Of a stretch of 64,000 bases of DNA, positions 43,684 through 52,735 are shown piece by piece. Made by a program: the position numbers and the translations under genes. The DNA is taken from assembly GCF_015680405.1 (NCBI RefSeq), contig NZ_JADLJS010000002.1, forward strand, positions 186,001-250,000. Direction: 5' to 3'. Position 1 is the stretch's first letter. Every line of letters starts with the position of its first letter. The notes under the pieces are model-generated. The model was not told where the DNA came from and ran no database searches. It saw only the letters and a program-made list of their open reading frames with translations. The stretch comes from Pseudomonas pudica. GTDB lineage: Bacteria; Pseudomonadota; Gammaproteobacteria; Pseudomonadales; Pseudomonadaceae.

Positions 43684-45327
43684 TTACACCGCCAGCGCGC
43701 GCTCACGCAGTTCGCTGTTGAGGATGCGGTCGTTTTCGCTGTAATCGACCGGGCAGTCGATCACGTGCACGCCCGGGGTCTTGATGCAGTGCTCGAGCAG
43801 CGGCAGCAGGCCTTCGGCGCTTTCCACGCGGTGGCCGTTGGCACCATAGGCTTCGGCGTATTTGACGAAGTCCGGGTTGCCGTAGTCCAGGCCGAAATCG
43901 GTGAAGCCCATGTTCGCCTGCTTCCAGCGGATCATGCCGTAGCCGTCGTCACGCAGGATCACCACGGTGATGTGCATGCCCAGGCGTACCGCGGTTTCCA
44001 GCTCCTGGCTGTTCATCATGAAGCCACCGTCGCCGCAAACCGAAATAACCGGGCGGTCCGGGTGCACCAGGTGCGCGGCCATGGCCGATGGCAGGCCGGC
44101 GCCCATGGTCGCCAGGGCGTTGTCCAGCAGCACGGTGTTCGGCTTGTGCGCCTTGTAGTTGCGGGCGAACCAGATCTTGTAGATGCCGTTGTCCAGGGCA
44201 ACGATGCCTTCGGACGGCAGCACGCGACGGATGTCGGCGACCATGCGCTGCGGGTAGACCGGGAAGCGGTTATCGTCGGCACCTTCGGCGATCTGTGCTT
44301 CGTTGGCTTCACGGATCGCCATCAGGCGGGTGAAGTCCCAGTGCGAAGTGTCGTTCAGCGCTTCGCTGATCTGCCACACGGCGTTGGCGATGTCGCCGAT
44401 CACTTCCACCTGCGGGAAGTACACGGCATCGACTTCGGCAGAGCGGAAGTTGATGTGGATGACTTCGGTGCCGCCACGGACCATGAAGAACGGCGGCTTT
44501 TCGATCACGTCGTGGCCGATGTTGACGATCAGGTCGGCGGCTTCGACGGCGCGGTGCACGAAGTCACCCGACGACAGTGCGGCGTTGCCAAGGAAGCGTG
44601 GGTGACGCTCGTCGACCACACCTTTGCCCATCTGGGTGGTGATGAACGGGATGCCGGTCTTGTCGATCAGTTGCTTGAGGACCTTGGCGGTCATCTTGCG
44701 GTTGGCGCCGGCGCCGATCACCAGGATCGGGTTGCGGGCGTTCAGCAACTTTTGCACGGCAGCGTCGATCGCCACGTGCTCGGCCAGCGGGCGGCGGTGC
44801 AGGCTTGGCGGGATAGGCAGTGCGTCGGTCTGCTCGGCGGCGATGTCTTCTGGCAGCTCCAGGTGCACGGCACCCGGCTTTTCTTCTTCGGCCAGGCGGA
44901 AGGCTTCGCGCATGCGCGACGGGATGTTGTCGGCGGAAGCGAACTGGTGGGTGTACTTGGTGATGGGGTCCATCATGCCGCACACGTCGATGATCTGGAA
45001 GCGACCCTGCTTGGACTTCTTGATCGGCTTCTGGCCGGTGATCATCATCATCGGCATGCCGCCCAGGTAGGCGTAGGCGCTGGCGGTGACCAGGTTGGTG
45101 GCGCCAGGGCCGAGGGTCGACAGGCTGACGCCGGTCTTGCCGGTCAGGCGGCCATAGGTGGCAGCCATGAAACCTGCGGACTGCTCGTGACGGGTCAGTA
45201 CCAGCTTGATCTTCGACTTGCGCAGGGATTCGAGCAGGTCGAGGTTTTCCTCACCGGGAATGCCGAACACATACTCGACACCTTCGTTTTCCAGGCATTG
45301 CACAACGACATCGGCGGCCTTGGCCAT
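43684..45327 (-). CDS. Acetolactate synthase-like thiamine diphosphate enzyme
   Basis: The 547-residue protein is a TPP-dependent carboligase of the acetolactate synthase large-subunit family. The catalytic Glu48 is in TRHEQSAGFMA, and the metal/TPP site runs from GDGGFMMNSQELETAVR to LRDDGYGM. The resemblance is to catabolic AlsS-type enzymes, which make 2-acetolactate from pyruvate without a regulatory small subunit; no ilvH-like gene is nearby. It begins MAKAADVVVQCLENEG. It is divergent from a LysR regulator, as in AlsR-controlled acetoin pathways. Other carboligases (glyoxylate carboligase, oxalyl-CoA decarboxylase) differ in their motifs. Confidence 0.88.
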   Translation of the reverse strand: MAKAADVVVQCLENEGVEYVFGIPGEENLDLLESLRKSKIKLVLTRHEQSAGFMAATYGRLTGKTGVSLSTLGPGATNLVTASAYAYLGGMPMMMITGQKPIKKSKQGRFQIIDVCGMMDPITKYTHQFASADNIPSRMREAFRLAEEEKPGAVHLELPEDIAAEQTDALPIPPSLHRRPLAEHVAIDAAVQKLLNARNPILVIGAGANRKMTAKVLKQLIDKTGIPFITTQMGKGVVDERHPRFLGNAALSSGDFVHRAVEAADLIVNIGHDVIEKPPFFMVRGGTEVIHINFRSAEVDAVYFPQVEVIGDIANAVWQISEALNDTSHWDFTRLMAIREANEAQIAEGADDNRFPVYPQRMVADIRRVLPSEGIVALDNGIYKIWFARNYKAHKPNTVLLDNALATMGAGLPSAMAAHLVHPDRPVISVCGDGGFMMNSQELETAVRLGMHITVVILRDDGYGMIRWKQANMGFTDFGLDYGNPDFVKYAEAYGANGHRVESAEGLLPLLEHCIKTPGVHVIDCPVDYSENDRILNSELRERALAV

Positions 45328-45380
45328 TTGGGGTACTACCTCAAAATCTTTGTGGGATTGCAGATTTATTAAGCTGCGTG

Positions 45381-45468
45381 ACTGAGATGTTGCAGGATGT
45401 CTCAGTGGCGCGCATCGTAGGCCCTCTGGTTAATAATAATAAATATATTGTTATGATGCTTGGCATCA
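45381..45468. promoter_or_regulatory. Two inverted repeats in the acetolactate synthase/LysR divergent promoter
   Basis: ACTGAGA-N12-TCTCAGT lies at 45381-45406, 54 bases before the leftward enzyme gene. TGATGC-TTG-GCATCA, a perfect 15-bp repeat, lies at 45454-45468, 29 bases before the LysR ATG. A long AT-rich stretch (TTAATAATAATAAATATATT) separates them and may hold overlapping promoters. LysR control is inferred. Confidence 0.55.
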
Positions 45469-45497
45469 CAGTTTGTTATGAACGGTAAACCCCCTCC

Positions 45498-46379
45498 ATG
45501 AACCTCAAGGCATTGCGCTGCTGCGTCGAAATCGTCCGCCAAGGCAGCTTCACCAAAGCCGCGCAGCACCTGCATATCGCCCAGCCGGCACTGAGCATGG
45601 CCGTTACCCGTCTTGAAGAAGAACTGGGCGTGACCCTGTTCAACCGCACCACGCGCAAAGTCCTCCTGACGGCCGAGGGCGAACGGTTTCTGCCACGTAT
45701 CGAATCGGCACTGCGCGAAATGGATGTTGCCCGGCAAGAACTGCGCGACATGGCCGACCTGAAGCGCGGCGAAGTGCGCCTGGGTATCCCGCCAATGTTC
45801 GGCCTGCACTATGTACCCGGGTTGATGAACGCCTTCCGCAAGCTGTACCCGGGTATTGCCATGACCGTGTTCGAAGGCAGTGCCGAGGACATCGGCCATC
45901 GCCTGGAACAACGGGAAATCGACCTGGCGTTGCTGGAGTCCAGGCGCGTGCCGCCCGACAAGGAATCGATCCTGCTGGGCAGCGACGAGATGCTGGCGTG
46001 CATGCACCCTGACCATCCCTATGCCCGCAAGGCCTTTCTCACGGCCGAGGACCTGCGCAATACCGACATGGTGGTATTCGACCGCACCTTCGTGCAGCGC
46101 CACCTGCTGGACGCGTTCTTCGCCGAACATGGCATCACTTACCAGGTAGCGCTGCAGAGCAACTTCGTGTCGCTGGTGGTGCAGGCCGCGCTGGACAACA
46201 TGGGCGTGGCGACCCTGCTGCGCTCGGTGCAACAGCGCACGCCGGGCATCGTCGGCGTACCGTTCCAGCCAGCGCAGCAGATGAGCTTCCGCTTGTGTTG
46301 GCGCTCGGGGGAATACCTGTCGCTGGCCAGCAAGCGCTTCATCGATTTTGCCGCGCAGACCCATTACCTGGAGCGTTGA
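45498..46379 (+). CDS. LysR-family transcriptional regulator
   Basis: The 293-residue regulator begins MNLKALRCCVEIVRQGSFT, with the helix-turn-helix HIAQPALSMAVTRLEEELG and the usual effector domain (from about residue 91, GEVRLGIPPMFGLHYVPGLM). It is divergent from the acetolactate synthase-like gene over 170 bases containing two inverted repeats, so it very likely controls it. AlsR, the acetate-responsive LysR of acetoin operons, is the functional analogue, but direct orthology cannot be shown here. A classical REP pair follows. Confidence 0.9.
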   Translation: MNLKALRCCVEIVRQGSFTKAAQHLHIAQPALSMAVTRLEEELGVTLFNRTTRKVLLTAEGERFLPRIESALREMDVARQELRDMADLKRGEVRLGIPPMFGLHYVPGLMNAFRKLYPGIAMTVFEGSAEDIGHRLEQREIDLALLESRRVPPDKESILLGSDEMLACMHPDHPYARKAFLTAEDLRNTDMVVFDRTFVQRHLLDAFFAEHGITYQVALQSNFVSLVVQAALDNMGVATLLRSVQQRTPGIVGVPFQPAQQMSFRLCWRSGEYLSLASKRFIDFAAQTHYLER

Positions 46380-46390
46380 AGCCAGCCTGT

Positions 46391-46483
46391 GCCGGCCTTC
46401 TTCGCGGCTAAAGCCACTCCCACAGGGGGAGTGCATACCGCAAGCCTGCAGTGATCCCTGTGGGAGCGGCTTTAGCCGCGAAT
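46391..46483. repeat. Inverted REP-like pair (GCGGCTAAAGCC variant)
   Basis: CTTCGCGGCTAAAGCCACTC faces GAGCGGCTTTAGCCGCGAA. The core palindrome differs from the GCGGGC..GCCCGC type. The remainder of the 285-base gap before the permease shows no gene. Confidence 0.8.
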
Positions 46484-46664
46484 ACCCGCGCAACCGGTGG
46501 CAGACGATTTAACGGGGGCAGGCAGCAAATGTCAGGTAATGCTCCCACCAAATGCCAATACAAACCTGTAAATCGTTGCAATTCGTCAGGTTCTTGCATG
46601 CGCTTCGCCTCCCTACAATGGCCTCACAACAACAAACGAGCCCAGCTCCGTGAGGCACGACCCC

Positions 46665-47630
46665 ATGTACAGAGACCACATCGTCAAACCGCGTGCGACC
46701 GACAACCCTGCGTTCATGGCCCTGGCCACCACCGTAATCTTTGCACTCGCCCTGCTCTACGGCGTGGGCGACGGTAGCCTGGCCCGGCTGATGGGCCCGA
46801 TCGTGCTCGACCTGCAGGCACCGCTACTGCGCAACATGGCCGTGGCCGGGACCTTGGCCATCACCCTGGTACTGAATCTGTTCATCCTCGGCCGCTTTGC
46901 GCTACGGGCCCAGGTGATCACCGTCTGGTTCGAACTGTTGCTGCTGTTCCTGCTGTTCTTCGACACCTTCGACCTGTCCTACAGCTTCATTGCCAGCAAG
47001 GTCGGCTTCATGATCACCCAAGGGGTGTTCACCACCGTCTACGTGTCCACGATCTCGATCGCCATCGCCTTCGTCCTGGCCCTGATGGGTGCCACTGCAC
47101 GCTTGTCGTCCAACGGCTTCGCCATCGCCATCGCCAGTTTCTATACCTCGTTCTTCCGCGGTGTACCGCTGCTGATCCAGATCTACCTGATCTATCTCGG
47201 CATCCCCCAACTCGGCTATGTGGTCGGTGCAGTGCCGGCGGGCATCCTGGCCCTGTCGCTGTGCTATGGCGCCTACATGACGGAAATTTTCCGCGCCGGC
47301 ATCAGCAGCATCCCGCGCGGGCAGTGGGAAGCCTCGCGAGCGATTGGCCTGACACCCTTCCAGGCGATGACCCGGGTGATCCTGCCGCAGTCGATGCGCC
47401 TGATCATCCCGCCCACCGGCAACCAGTTCATCTCCATGCTCAAGGACAGCTCGCTGGTGTCGGTGATCGGCGTGTGGGAATTGATGTTCCTGGCCCGCAC
47501 CCAGGGCCGCGCGGAGTTCCGCCACCTGGAAATGCTGATTACCGCCGCCGTCCTGTACTGGGTGCTGTCGATCCTGCTCGAAACCGTGCAGTCGCGCCTG
47601 GAAAAACGTTTCGACCGCGCCCACCGCTGA
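46665..47630 (+). CDS. Polar amino acid ABC transporter permease
   Basis: The 321-residue protein has an unusual N-terminal extension with three extra hydrophobic segments (about residues 17-37, 57-77 and 83-105) ahead of the standard HisMQ/GlnP permease core. The core shows GVFTTVYVSTISIAIAF, FFRGVPLLIQIYLIY and the EAA loop EASRAIGLTPFQAMTRVILPQ. GAGG lies 9 bases before the ATG at 46665; a GTG five codons earlier is the alternative start. Only one permease is encoded, so a homodimer is likely. ATPase and binding protein genes follow directly. Confidence 0.9.
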   Translation: MYRDHIVKPRATDNPAFMALATTVIFALALLYGVGDGSLARLMGPIVLDLQAPLLRNMAVAGTLAITLVLNLFILGRFALRAQVITVWFELLLLFLLFFDTFDLSYSFIASKVGFMITQGVFTTVYVSTISIAIAFVLALMGATARLSSNGFAIAIASFYTSFFRGVPLLIQIYLIYLGIPQLGYVVGAVPAGILALSLCYGAYMTEIFRAGISSIPRGQWEASRAIGLTPFQAMTRVILPQSMRLIIPPTGNQFISMLKDSSLVSVIGVWELMFLARTQGRAEFRHLEMLITAAVLYWVLSILLETVQSRLEKRFDRAHR

Positions 47631-47645
47631 TCGAGGAGCATCACG

Positions 47646-48410
47646 ATGAATCAAGTAGTCACCCCCGCTGCCGCCCAGGCCGCCGTGTCGATCCGCGGTC
47701 TGCAGAAATGGTACGGCGAGTTTCACGTACTCAAGGGTATCGATCTGGAAATAGCCAGCGGCGAGATCGTGGTGGTCTGCGGCCCGTCAGGCTCGGGCAA
47801 GTCCACGCTGATTCGCTGCCTGAACCTGCTGGAGGACTTTCAGAAAGGCCAGGTGCTGATCGCCGGCAACCCGCTGGGTCGTGATGCCGCCAGCGTGGCC
47901 GCCATTCGCCGCCAGGTCGGCATGGTGTTCCAGCAGTTCAACCTGTTCCCGCACCTGACCGTGCTGGAAAACCTGATGCTCGGGCCGCGCCTGGTCAGCA
48001 AGCTCAGCGAGGCCCAGGCCCGCGCCCTGGCCCTGGAGTACCTGGAGCGGGTTCGCATCGCCAGCCAGGCCGACAAGTTCCCCGGTCAGCTTTCCGGTGG
48101 CCAGCAACAGCGGGTAGCCATTGCTCGCGCGTTGTGCATGAAGCCGCGGATCATGCTGTTCGACGAACCCACTTCGGCACTGGACCCGGAGATGGTCAAG
48201 GAAGTGCTCGATGTGATGGGTGAGCTGGCCCAGGATGGCATCACCATGCTCTGTGTCACCCACGAAATGGGCTTCGCCCGACGGGTTGCCGACCGCATCA
48301 TCTTCATGGACCAGGGCCAGGTCATCGAGCAGGCCCGGCCCAACGACTTCTTCGACAACCCGCGCCATGCCCGCGCCAGGGAGTTCCTTTCGCAGATTCT
48401 CAGCCACTGA
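47646..48410 (+). CDS. Polar amino acid ABC transporter ATPase
   Basis: The 254-residue ATPase has Walker A GPSGSGKST near residue 47, the Q-loop VFQQFNLFPHLTV, signature LSGGQQQRVAIARAL and Walker B IMLFDEPTSALDP. It is of the GlnQ/HisP type and drives the permease encoded 15 bases upstream. The substrate-binding gene follows 61 bases downstream. Nothing is odd in length or motifs. Confidence 0.95.
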   Translation: MNQVVTPAAAQAAVSIRGLQKWYGEFHVLKGIDLEIASGEIVVVCGPSGSGKSTLIRCLNLLEDFQKGQVLIAGNPLGRDAASVAAIRRQVGMVFQQFNLFPHLTVLENLMLGPRLVSKLSEAQARALALEYLERVRIASQADKFPGQLSGGQQQRVAIARALCMKPRIMLFDEPTSALDPEMVKEVLDVMGELAQDGITMLCVTHEMGFARRVADRIIFMDQGQVIEQARPNDFFDNPRHARAREFLSQILSH

Positions 48411-48471
48411 GGCCTGTGTCTACCGCTGTGCCAACACCACAACAACAATTGCATACCCGGAGACTTATCGA

Positions 48472-49311
48472 ATGAACCCACTTGCACGCTTGTTCGCACT
48501 CACCGCCGTCGCCGGTAGCCTGGCCCTGATGACCGGTGCCGCCTGGGCGGGCGCCACCCTGGATCGCATCCACCAGAGCAAGGTCATGAAAGTGGCCACC
48601 GCCGCCAACTGGCCACCGCAGTCGTTCCTTGGCGAGGACAACACCCTCAAGGGCTTCGATATCGATGTTGCCAACGAAATCGGCAAGCGCATGGGCACCA
48701 CCGTAGCCTTTGTCACCCCCGAGTACGGCATCATCACTGCCGGGCGCTGGGCCAGCCGCTGGGACCTGTCGGTCGGGTCGATGACGCCTACCACCGAGCG
48801 TGGCCGCGTACTCGACTTCCCGGCCATCTACTATTACACCCCCTACATGTTCGCCGTGCACAAGGATGCCGCCGGCGCCAGCGCTGCCGACCTCAACGGC
48901 AAGACCATCGGCGTCGAGGCCGGCACTACCTCCGAGGACTACATCAACCGCCGGCTGAAGATCGACGCGGCGGACGTACCTGCGTTCAGCTACACCGTGG
49001 AGCCTGGCGATGTGCAGACCTACGGCGACAGCATGGGCCCGCTGGATGACCTGCGCATGGGCAACGGCACGCGCCTGGATGCCGCACTGTCGCCGCTGCC
49101 GACCATCATGGGTGCGATCAAGGCCGGTTACCCGATTGCGCCGGTGCAGGGCAAGCCCGCCTACTACGAACCGCTGGCCATCGCCACCGACAAGGGCGAC
49201 GACGCCTTCAATGCCGAACTGGCCAAGGCCGTCGACAGCATGAAGGCCGACGGTACGTTGAAGCAGCTGTCCGAGAAGTGGTACGGCGCCGACCTCACGC
49301 AAGTGCAGTAA
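48472..49311 (+). CDS. Polar amino acid ABC transporter substrate-binding protein
   Basis: The 279-residue periplasmic protein begins with a signal peptide (MNPLARLFALTAVAGSLALM, cleavage after AWA near residue 26). It has the solute-binding family 3 pattern: ANWPPQSFLGEDNTLKGFDI, then DLSVGSMTPTTERGRVLDF, and the second-lobe GKTIGVEAGTTSEDY. The ATG at 48472 has CCGGAGA about 8 bases upstream. The ligand is probably an amino acid or small amine, since an FAD amine/amino acid oxidase gene follows. A 22-base perfect palindrome lies 19 bases after its stop. Confidence 0.92.
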   Translation: MNPLARLFALTAVAGSLALMTGAAWAGATLDRIHQSKVMKVATAANWPPQSFLGEDNTLKGFDIDVANEIGKRMGTTVAFVTPEYGIITAGRWASRWDLSVGSMTPTTERGRVLDFPAIYYYTPYMFAVHKDAAGASAADLNGKTIGVEAGTTSEDYINRRLKIDAADVPAFSYTVEPGDVQTYGDSMGPLDDLRMGNGTRLDAALSPLPTIMGAIKAGYPIAPVQGKPAYYEPLAIATDKGDDAFNAELAKAVDSMKADGTLKQLSEKWYGADLTQVQ

Positions 49312-49330
49312 CCCCATCACCCACAGACCA

Positions 49331-49352
49331 ACGCCCTTCAGCTGAAGGGCGT
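49331..49352. other. Perfect 22-base palindrome between transporter and oxidase genes
   Basis: ACGCCCTTCAG is followed at once by its reverse complement CTGAAGGGCGT. No T-run follows, so it is not a standard terminator. It could be an RNA hairpin that lowers downstream expression, or a protein-binding site. Confidence 0.7.
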
Positions 49353-49408
49353 GCGGCCCCCGCGTGCCCGTGGAACATGCAACGCCCAGTAAAAGGATGA
49401 CCCAGCCG

Positions 49409-50704
49409 ATGTTCAGCTACAGCAACAACTACTACACCGGAACCATGCGTCCAGCCCCACAACGCCCGGCTTTGGCCGGCGAAACCCGAGCCGATGTGTG
49501 CATCATCGGCGGTGGCCTGGCGGGCCTGAGCGTAGCCCTGGAACTGCTGGCGCGCGGGCGCTCGGTGGTATTGCTGGAAGCCGCTCGAGTTGCCTGGGGT
49601 GCCTCAGGGCGCAATGGCGGCTTCGTGCTGCAGGGCTGGTCCGAGGGGCTGTCGGCCATCGAACGGCGCTGCGGCAAGCAGACAGCGGCTGCATTGTTCC
49701 GGCTGTCACTGGAGGGCGTCGATATCGTCCGCGACACCATCGCCCGCCACCAGTTGCCAGGCTGTGCCGCGACCACCGGCAAACTCAGCGTGGTGCGCTA
49801 CGACGACGCCGACAACCTGCAGCGCACCCGCGACCGCATGGCCCGTGATTTCGGTTTCGAGATGGAATACCTGGATACTCCTACGCTACGCAGCCACCTG
49901 AACACCGACCGCTACTACCAGGGGCTGCGCGACAGCCATGGTTTTCATTTTCACCCGCTGAACTACTGCCTGGGCCTTGCCGAGCTGGTCGAGCTTGCCG
50001 GCGGCCGCGTCCACGAGCAATCGCCCATGCTGCGGGTAGCACGCGAGGCCGGGCATCACCGCGTGACCACTGCCCACGGCGCGGTCACCTGTGCCGACGT
50101 GGTGTACTGCTGCGGCGGTTACGGCGGCGCCGAGTTCGGCCGACTGCGCCGAGCTTTCCTGCCTATCGCCACTTACGTGGTACTCACCGAACACCTGGGT
50201 GAACGCCTGAATGACGTGGTACGTACCACGGATGCCGTCGGCGACAACCGCCGCGCCTCGGACTACTATCGTATCGTCGAGGGTGATCGCCTGCTTTGGG
50301 GTGGCCATATCACCACCCGCAATCTGCAGGACGAACAACGGCTCGGGCAGTTGCTGACCCGTGACATTCTCAGCGTATATCCGCAGTTGCAGGGCTTGAA
50401 AATCGCCAAGGCCTGGTCCGGGCTGATGGGCTACGCCCGCCACAAGATGCCGCACATCGGCCCTCTGGGCCCCGGGTTGTGGGCCTGTACTTCGTTTGGG
50501 GGGCATGGTATGAACACCGCACCCGTGGGCGCCAGGGTGGTCGCCGAGGCGGTGTGCGGCGAAACCGACCGTTATCGCCTGTTCGATGCCTATGGCCTGG
50601 AATGGAACGGCGGGCCGTTCGGGCCTGCTGCGGCACAAGCGGTGTATACCGGGCTGAAGCTGATGGACCGGTTTCAGGAAGCACGCTCGCAATACAACAA
50701 CTAG
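49409..50704 (+). CDS. FAD-dependent amine/amino acid oxidoreductase
   Basis: The 431-residue flavoprotein of the DAO/PuuB type has a dinucleotide-binding motif, CIIGGGLAGLSVALELLARG, near residue 31. ARVAWGASGRNGG binds the flavin further, and the C-terminal TSFGGHGMNTAPVGARVVAE closes the FAD site. The start is uncertain: the ATG at 49409 is 11 bases from AAAAGGA, while the in-frame ATGs at 49397 and 49364 have no spaced ribosome site. It follows an amino acid ABC transporter and precedes an Lrp-type regulator, so it likely oxidises the imported amine or amino acid. Confidence 0.87.
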   Translation: MFSYSNNYYTGTMRPAPQRPALAGETRADVCIIGGGLAGLSVALELLARGRSVVLLEAARVAWGASGRNGGFVLQGWSEGLSAIERRCGKQTAAALFRLSLEGVDIVRDTIARHQLPGCAATTGKLSVVRYDDADNLQRTRDRMARDFGFEMEYLDTPTLRSHLNTDRYYQGLRDSHGFHFHPLNYCLGLAELVELAGGRVHEQSPMLRVAREAGHHRVTTAHGAVTCADVVYCCGGYGGAEFGRLRRAFLPIATYVVLTEHLGERLNDVVRTTDAVGDNRRASDYYRIVEGDRLLWGGHITTRNLQDEQRLGQLLTRDILSVYPQLQGLKIAKAWSGLMGYARHKMPHIGPLGPGLWACTSFGGHGMNTAPVGARVVAEAVCGETDRYRLFDAYGLEWNGGPFGPAAAQAVYTGLKLMDRFQEARSQYNN

Positions 50705-50724
50705 AACGACTACCAGGAGTCGCC

Positions 50725-51195
50725 ATGGACGCCCTCCCCCCCGGCGCGCTGTTCAAACTTACCGAAAAGGACCGCCAGTTGCTGGCGCTGCTGCAGGCCA
50801 ACGCCCGTGAGCCCACCGCCTCGCTGGCACGCAAGCTGGGTGTGTCGCGCTCGGCGGTGCAGGAGCGCATCAACCGCCTGGAGAACGCCGGTGTGATCAC
50901 CGGCTACAGCGTGCGCATCGACCAGGACAAGCTGCAGCAGGTGATCAACTGCTTCACCATGACCTCCTGCAGCAACAAGAGCTACACCGACGTGATGACC
51001 ACCTTGCGCAAGATGGAGTCGGTGCAGGCGGTGTACGCGGTGTCGGGCGAAATGGACTTCATCATCCACCTGACCACCCATACCTTGGGCGAACTGAATG
51101 CCGAGCTGACCCGTATCAACATGATCAAGGGCGTGACGCATACGGCGTCGCACATTGTCATGGAGACCAAGTTCAGCAAGAAGCTGACGTTGTAA
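50725..51195 (+). CDS. Lrp/AsnC-family transcriptional regulator
   Basis: The 156-residue protein has an N-terminal Lrp helix-turn-helix (LTEKDRQLLALLQANAREP, LGVSRSAVQERINRLENAGVI) and a C-terminal RAM ligand domain (VQAVYAVSGEMDFIIHLTT). CCAGGAGT lies 8 bases before the ATG. It is 20 bases after the FAD oxidase on the same strand, so it is probably cotranscribed and senses the amino acid handled by the transporter-oxidase unit. Lrp regulators of this size usually act on nearby genes. Confidence 0.93.
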   Translation: MDALPPGALFKLTEKDRQLLALLQANAREPTASLARKLGVSRSAVQERINRLENAGVITGYSVRIDQDKLQQVINCFTMTSCSNKSYTDVMTTLRKMESVQAVYAVSGEMDFIIHLTTHTLGELNAELTRINMIKGVTHTASHIVMETKFSKKLTL

Positions 51196-51218
51196 CCCCC
51201 TCCCAGGCTTTTCCAAGG

Positions 51219-51304
51219 CCTTGTGGGAGCGGGCGTGCCCGCGAACACCGGCGCAGCCGGTGCCATCCGTGCGGGACTCTTCGCGGGCATGCCCGCTCCC
51301 ACAT
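51219..51304. repeat. Inverted REP pair (classical type)
   Basis: GGGAGCGGGCGTGCCCGCGA faces CTTCGCGGGCATGCCCGCTC around a CCGGCGCAGCCGG stem, between the Lrp gene and the MFS gene. Confidence 0.88.
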
Positions 51305-51419
51305 GTGCCCCCGCCAGACGTAAGAGTACGAGGAAGCCGGCCACCTTCCTCGACGTCACCGGCACGGATTGACTATGATCCCGCCTTGAACGTTTCAGCA
51401 TGTTTCAACAAGGACCCAG

Positions 51420-52604
51420 ATGTCAGTTCAGGAACTACCCCCTCTCCCTGGTAAAAGTACCGTCGCGAAAATGGAAGCCGCCATGGCGCTGGGCAGCTTT
51501 GCCATTGGCACCGGCGAGTTCGCCATCATGGGCCTGATGCCCGATATCGCCAGCAACTTGCAATTGAGCGAGCCCCAGGTGGGCCATGCCATCAGCGCCT
51601 ATGCGCTGGGGGTGATGGTTGGCGCCCCCACGCTGGCGATCCTCGGCGCTCGGCTGTTGCGCAAGCACATGCTGCTGTTGTTGATGGCGCTGTACGCCCT
51701 TGGCAACCTGGCTACCGCCTTCGCCCCCTCGTTCGGCGGCCTGGTCGCCTTCCGTTTCATCAGCGGCCTGCCCCATGGCGCCTACTTCGGCATCGCGGCG
51801 GTGGTGGCCTCGAGCATGGTGGCCAAGGACCAGCGGGCGGGAGCCGTGGCCCGGGTGATGATGGGGCTGACCCTGGCCATGTTGCTCGGCAACCCGGTTG
51901 CCACCCTGCTGGGCCAGTACTTCGGCTGGCGCTCGGCGTTCGTGCTGGTCGGCGCGATCGCCGTGAGCACCATCGCTCTGGTCTGGCACATCGTGCCCCA
52001 GCGTCACGATGAAGTACGCAGCGACCCGCGCAAGGAACTGCAAGCATTCACATTGCCGCAAGTGTGGATGGCACTGGGCATCGCCTCGATCGGCTTTTCC
52101 GGCATGTTCTGTGTGTTCAGCTACCTTGCGCCGACCATGTTGCAGGTAACCCAGGTGTCACCGCAGTGGATTCCGTTCGGCCTGGCGGCGTTCGGCTTCG
52201 GTGGCATCGTCGGCAACATCGCCGGTGGCAAGCTGTTCGACCGCCTGCAGTTCCGCGCCGTCGGGCTGGTACTGGTGTGGTCGATTGCCGTGCTGCTGTT
52301 CTTCAGCTTTGCCGCGCAGGCGCTGTGGAGCCTGCTGCTGGGCATTGGCCTGGTCGGCACCATGATCGCCCTTGCGGCGCCGTTGCAGATTCGCCTGATG
52401 GACATTGCCCATGAAGCGCCAAGCCTGGCGGCGGCGTCGAACCATGCGGCGTTCAACCTGGCCAATGCGCTGGGGCCGTGGCTGGGTGGCATGGCGATTA
52501 CCGCAGGCATGGGCTGGACCAGCACCGGTTACATCGGCGCGACTACGGCGCTGGTCGGGCTGGGGATCTACCTGGTGGCACGGCGGATGAAGGGTGGGCA
52601 CTAA
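51420..52604 (+). CDS. MFS exporter of the DHA1 (AraJ/YdhP-like) type
   Basis: The 394-residue transporter has 12 helices. Helix 1 begins MALGSFAIGTGEFAIMGLMP, the pattern of sugar/arabinose or drug exporters such as AraJ and YdhP, and FRFISGLPHGAYFGIAAVV is the conserved motif in helix 4. The ATG at 51420 gives MSVQELPPLPG. No partner gene is linked. Its substrate is unknown. It converges on the histidine kinase gene over a degenerate REP pair. Confidence 0.9.
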   Translation: MSVQELPPLPGKSTVAKMEAAMALGSFAIGTGEFAIMGLMPDIASNLQLSEPQVGHAISAYALGVMVGAPTLAILGARLLRKHMLLLLMALYALGNLATAFAPSFGGLVAFRFISGLPHGAYFGIAAVVASSMVAKDQRAGAVARVMMGLTLAMLLGNPVATLLGQYFGWRSAFVLVGAIAVSTIALVWHIVPQRHDEVRSDPRKELQAFTLPQVWMALGIASIGFSGMFCVFSYLAPTMLQVTQVSPQWIPFGLAAFGFGGIVGNIAGGKLFDRLQFRAVGLVLVWSIAVLLFFSFAAQALWSLLLGIGLVGTMIALAAPLQIRLMDIAHEAPSLAAASNHAAFNLANALGPWLGGMAITAGMGWTSTGYIGATTALVGLGIYLVARRMKGGH

Positions 52605-52648
52605 GGTTGAGGCCTGACAGATAGCTTGAACGGGGCTGCCATGCAGCC

Positions 52649-52735
52649 CATCGCCGGCAAGCCAGCTCTCACAGGTACAGCGTTGCTCTCGAGGTTGTCG
52701 CTGTACCTGGGGGAGCGGCCTTGCTCAGCCAGGGT
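52649..52735. repeat. Degenerate inverted REP-like pair
   Basis: ATCGCCGGCAAGCCAGCTCT faces GGGGGAGCGGCCTTGCTCAG, and the inner AGGTACAGCG / CGCTGTACCT arms (52673-52682 and 52699-52708) form a perfect 10-bp stem. It overlaps the last few bases of the kinase gene and differs from the two main REP classes. Confidence 0.6.

Noticed and set aside
43429..45372. 647-codon open frame antisense to the acetolactate synthase-like gene
   Set aside because: Shadow of a well-conserved TPP enzyme with intact motifs; the antisense translation has no recognisable features.
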